From Tardiphaga sp. (GTDB lineage Bacteria > Pseudomonadota > Alphaproteobacteria > Rhizobiales > Xanthobacteraceae), in contig JACMOT010000427.1 in the NCBI GenBank assembly GCA_014377915.1, forward strand, positions 1-5,964: DNA of 5,964 nucleotides, read 5' to 3'. A model generated the notes under the pieces. That model saw only the letters and a program-made list of their open reading frames with translations. It made no database searches and had not been told where the DNA came from. Each line of letters begins with the position of its first letter. Position 1 is the first letter of the stretch. Of this stretch, positions 5,404 to 5,964 are shown piece by piece. The translations under genes were made by a program, and so were the position numbers.

Positions 5404-5964
5404 GTGACGAATCCAGCATCCGCCGCAGCCCCGATGACCGCCCCTGCCGCGTCATGGGTCTCCGAACCCGGCTCCCTGGCCCAGCGGCTGGGCCAAGCCT
5501 TCATGGCTGTCCGCGACGAAACCGAACGCCGCGCCGCTTCACTTTCCGCTGAAGACCAACTGGTGCAGTCGATGCCTGACGCCTCACCGGCGAAATGGCA
5601 CCGCGCCCATGTCACCTGGTTCTGGGAGCAGTTCCTGCTCGGCGACCACGCCCCGGGCTATACGCCCTACCATCCCGATTACGCCTATCTGTTCAATTCC
5701 TATTACGTCTCGGCGGGTCCGCGCCATGGCCGCGCCCAGCGCGGCCACTTGACCCGGCCCGGCGCCGACGCGGTCACGGCCTATCGCCGCCATGTCGATG
5801 CCGCCGTGCTGAAATTCTTCAGCGAAACCGATGACGCCAAGCTGGCCTCGCTGGTGCCGCTGCTGGAAGTCGGCTTCAACCACGAGCAGCAGCATCAGGA
5901 GCTGATGCTCACCGACATCCTGCACGCTTTCGCGCAGAACCCCATCCCGCCGGCCTACGATCCG
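5404..5964 (+). CDS. egtB: Ergothioneine biosynthesis protein EgtB, N-terminal part (runs off the right edge)
   Basis: Non-heme iron(II) sulfoxide synthase that uses oxygen to join a cysteine-containing thiol (gamma-glutamylcysteine or cysteine) to hercynine, the central step of ergothioneine synthesis. Only the first 187 residues are present. The frame is open to the window end, and the family is usually over 400 residues. The visible part is the DinB-like domain: SPAKWHRAHVTWFWEQF (61-77), FNSYYVSAGPRHGRAQRGHLTRP (97-119) and LEVGFNHEQQHQELMLTDI (154-172). H69, H160 and H164 match the family's three-histidine iron ligands by position in these motifs. The C-terminal formylglycine-generating-enzyme-like domain must lie beyond the edge. 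The start is GTG, supported by GGAG at 5394-5397. Ten codons later an ATG (5434) offers a less likely start. egtD, the hercynine-forming methyltransferase gene, often follows egtB but cannot be seen here. Confidence 0.93.
   Translation, partial: MTNPASAAAPMTAPAASWVSEPGSLAQRLGQAFMAVRDETERRAASLSAEDQLVQSMPDASPAKWHRAHVTWFWEQFLLGDHAPGYTPYHPDYAYLFNSYYVSAGPRHGRAQRGHLTRPGADAVTAYRRHVDAAVLKFFSETDDAKLASLVPLLEVGFNHEQQHQELMLTDILHAFAQNPIPPAYDP

Noticed and set aside
5434..5436. ATG as the egtB start
   Set aside because: There is no ribosome binding site at a suitable distance, whereas GGAG precedes the GTG at 5404 by 6 bases.

Overview
The window looks like a chromosomal segment from a high-GC alphaproteobacterium of the Bradyrhizobium / Rhodopseudomonas / Nitrobacter group (Nitrobacteraceae). 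This rests on the S4 protein, which reads like the cysteine-free alphaproteobacterial form, on the GC-rich codon use, and on two short palindromic intergenic repeats whose arms (GTCATTGCGAGG and GTCATTCCGGG types) I associate with those genomes. The assignment comes from recall and was not searched.

Layout, left to right. (1) rpsD (ribosomal protein S4, + strand) is complete and is followed by a textbook intrinsic terminator. (2) A 128-bp palindromic repeat fills most of the gap up to the next gene. (3) A PLP-dependent threonine aldolase family gene (+) follows. (4) A 53-bp perfect-arm palindrome lies in the short convergent gap. (5) Two tandem paralogous exported serine hydrolases of the beta-lactamase/esterase fold (COG1680 type) are on the - strand. 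They overlap by 20 bp and are probably co-transcribed, the right-hand gene first. (6) A noncoding stretch of about 250 bp is rich in inverted repeats. (7) grxD, a CGFS monothiol glutaredoxin, is on the - strand. (8) A divergent intergenic region of 287 bp carries a 13-bp palindrome and a terminator-like hairpin. (9) The 5' part of egtB (+), starting at GTG, encodes the ergothioneine sulfoxide synthase and runs off the right edge.

Most of this is housekeeping. The genes form no single pathway. The nearest to a theme is the right end, where a glutathione/iron-sulfur glutaredoxin and an iron-dependent thiol-histidine synthase are transcribed divergently from a shared region. The accessory part is the tandem hydrolase pair, whose two members carry different types of export signal. 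I see no CRISPR array, rRNA or tRNA gene, transposase, phage gene or defence system. I do not think the window contains a clearly new system. The points most worth a second look are the hydrolase pair, the palindromic elements flanking the aldolase gene, and the structured intergenic region downstream of grxD.
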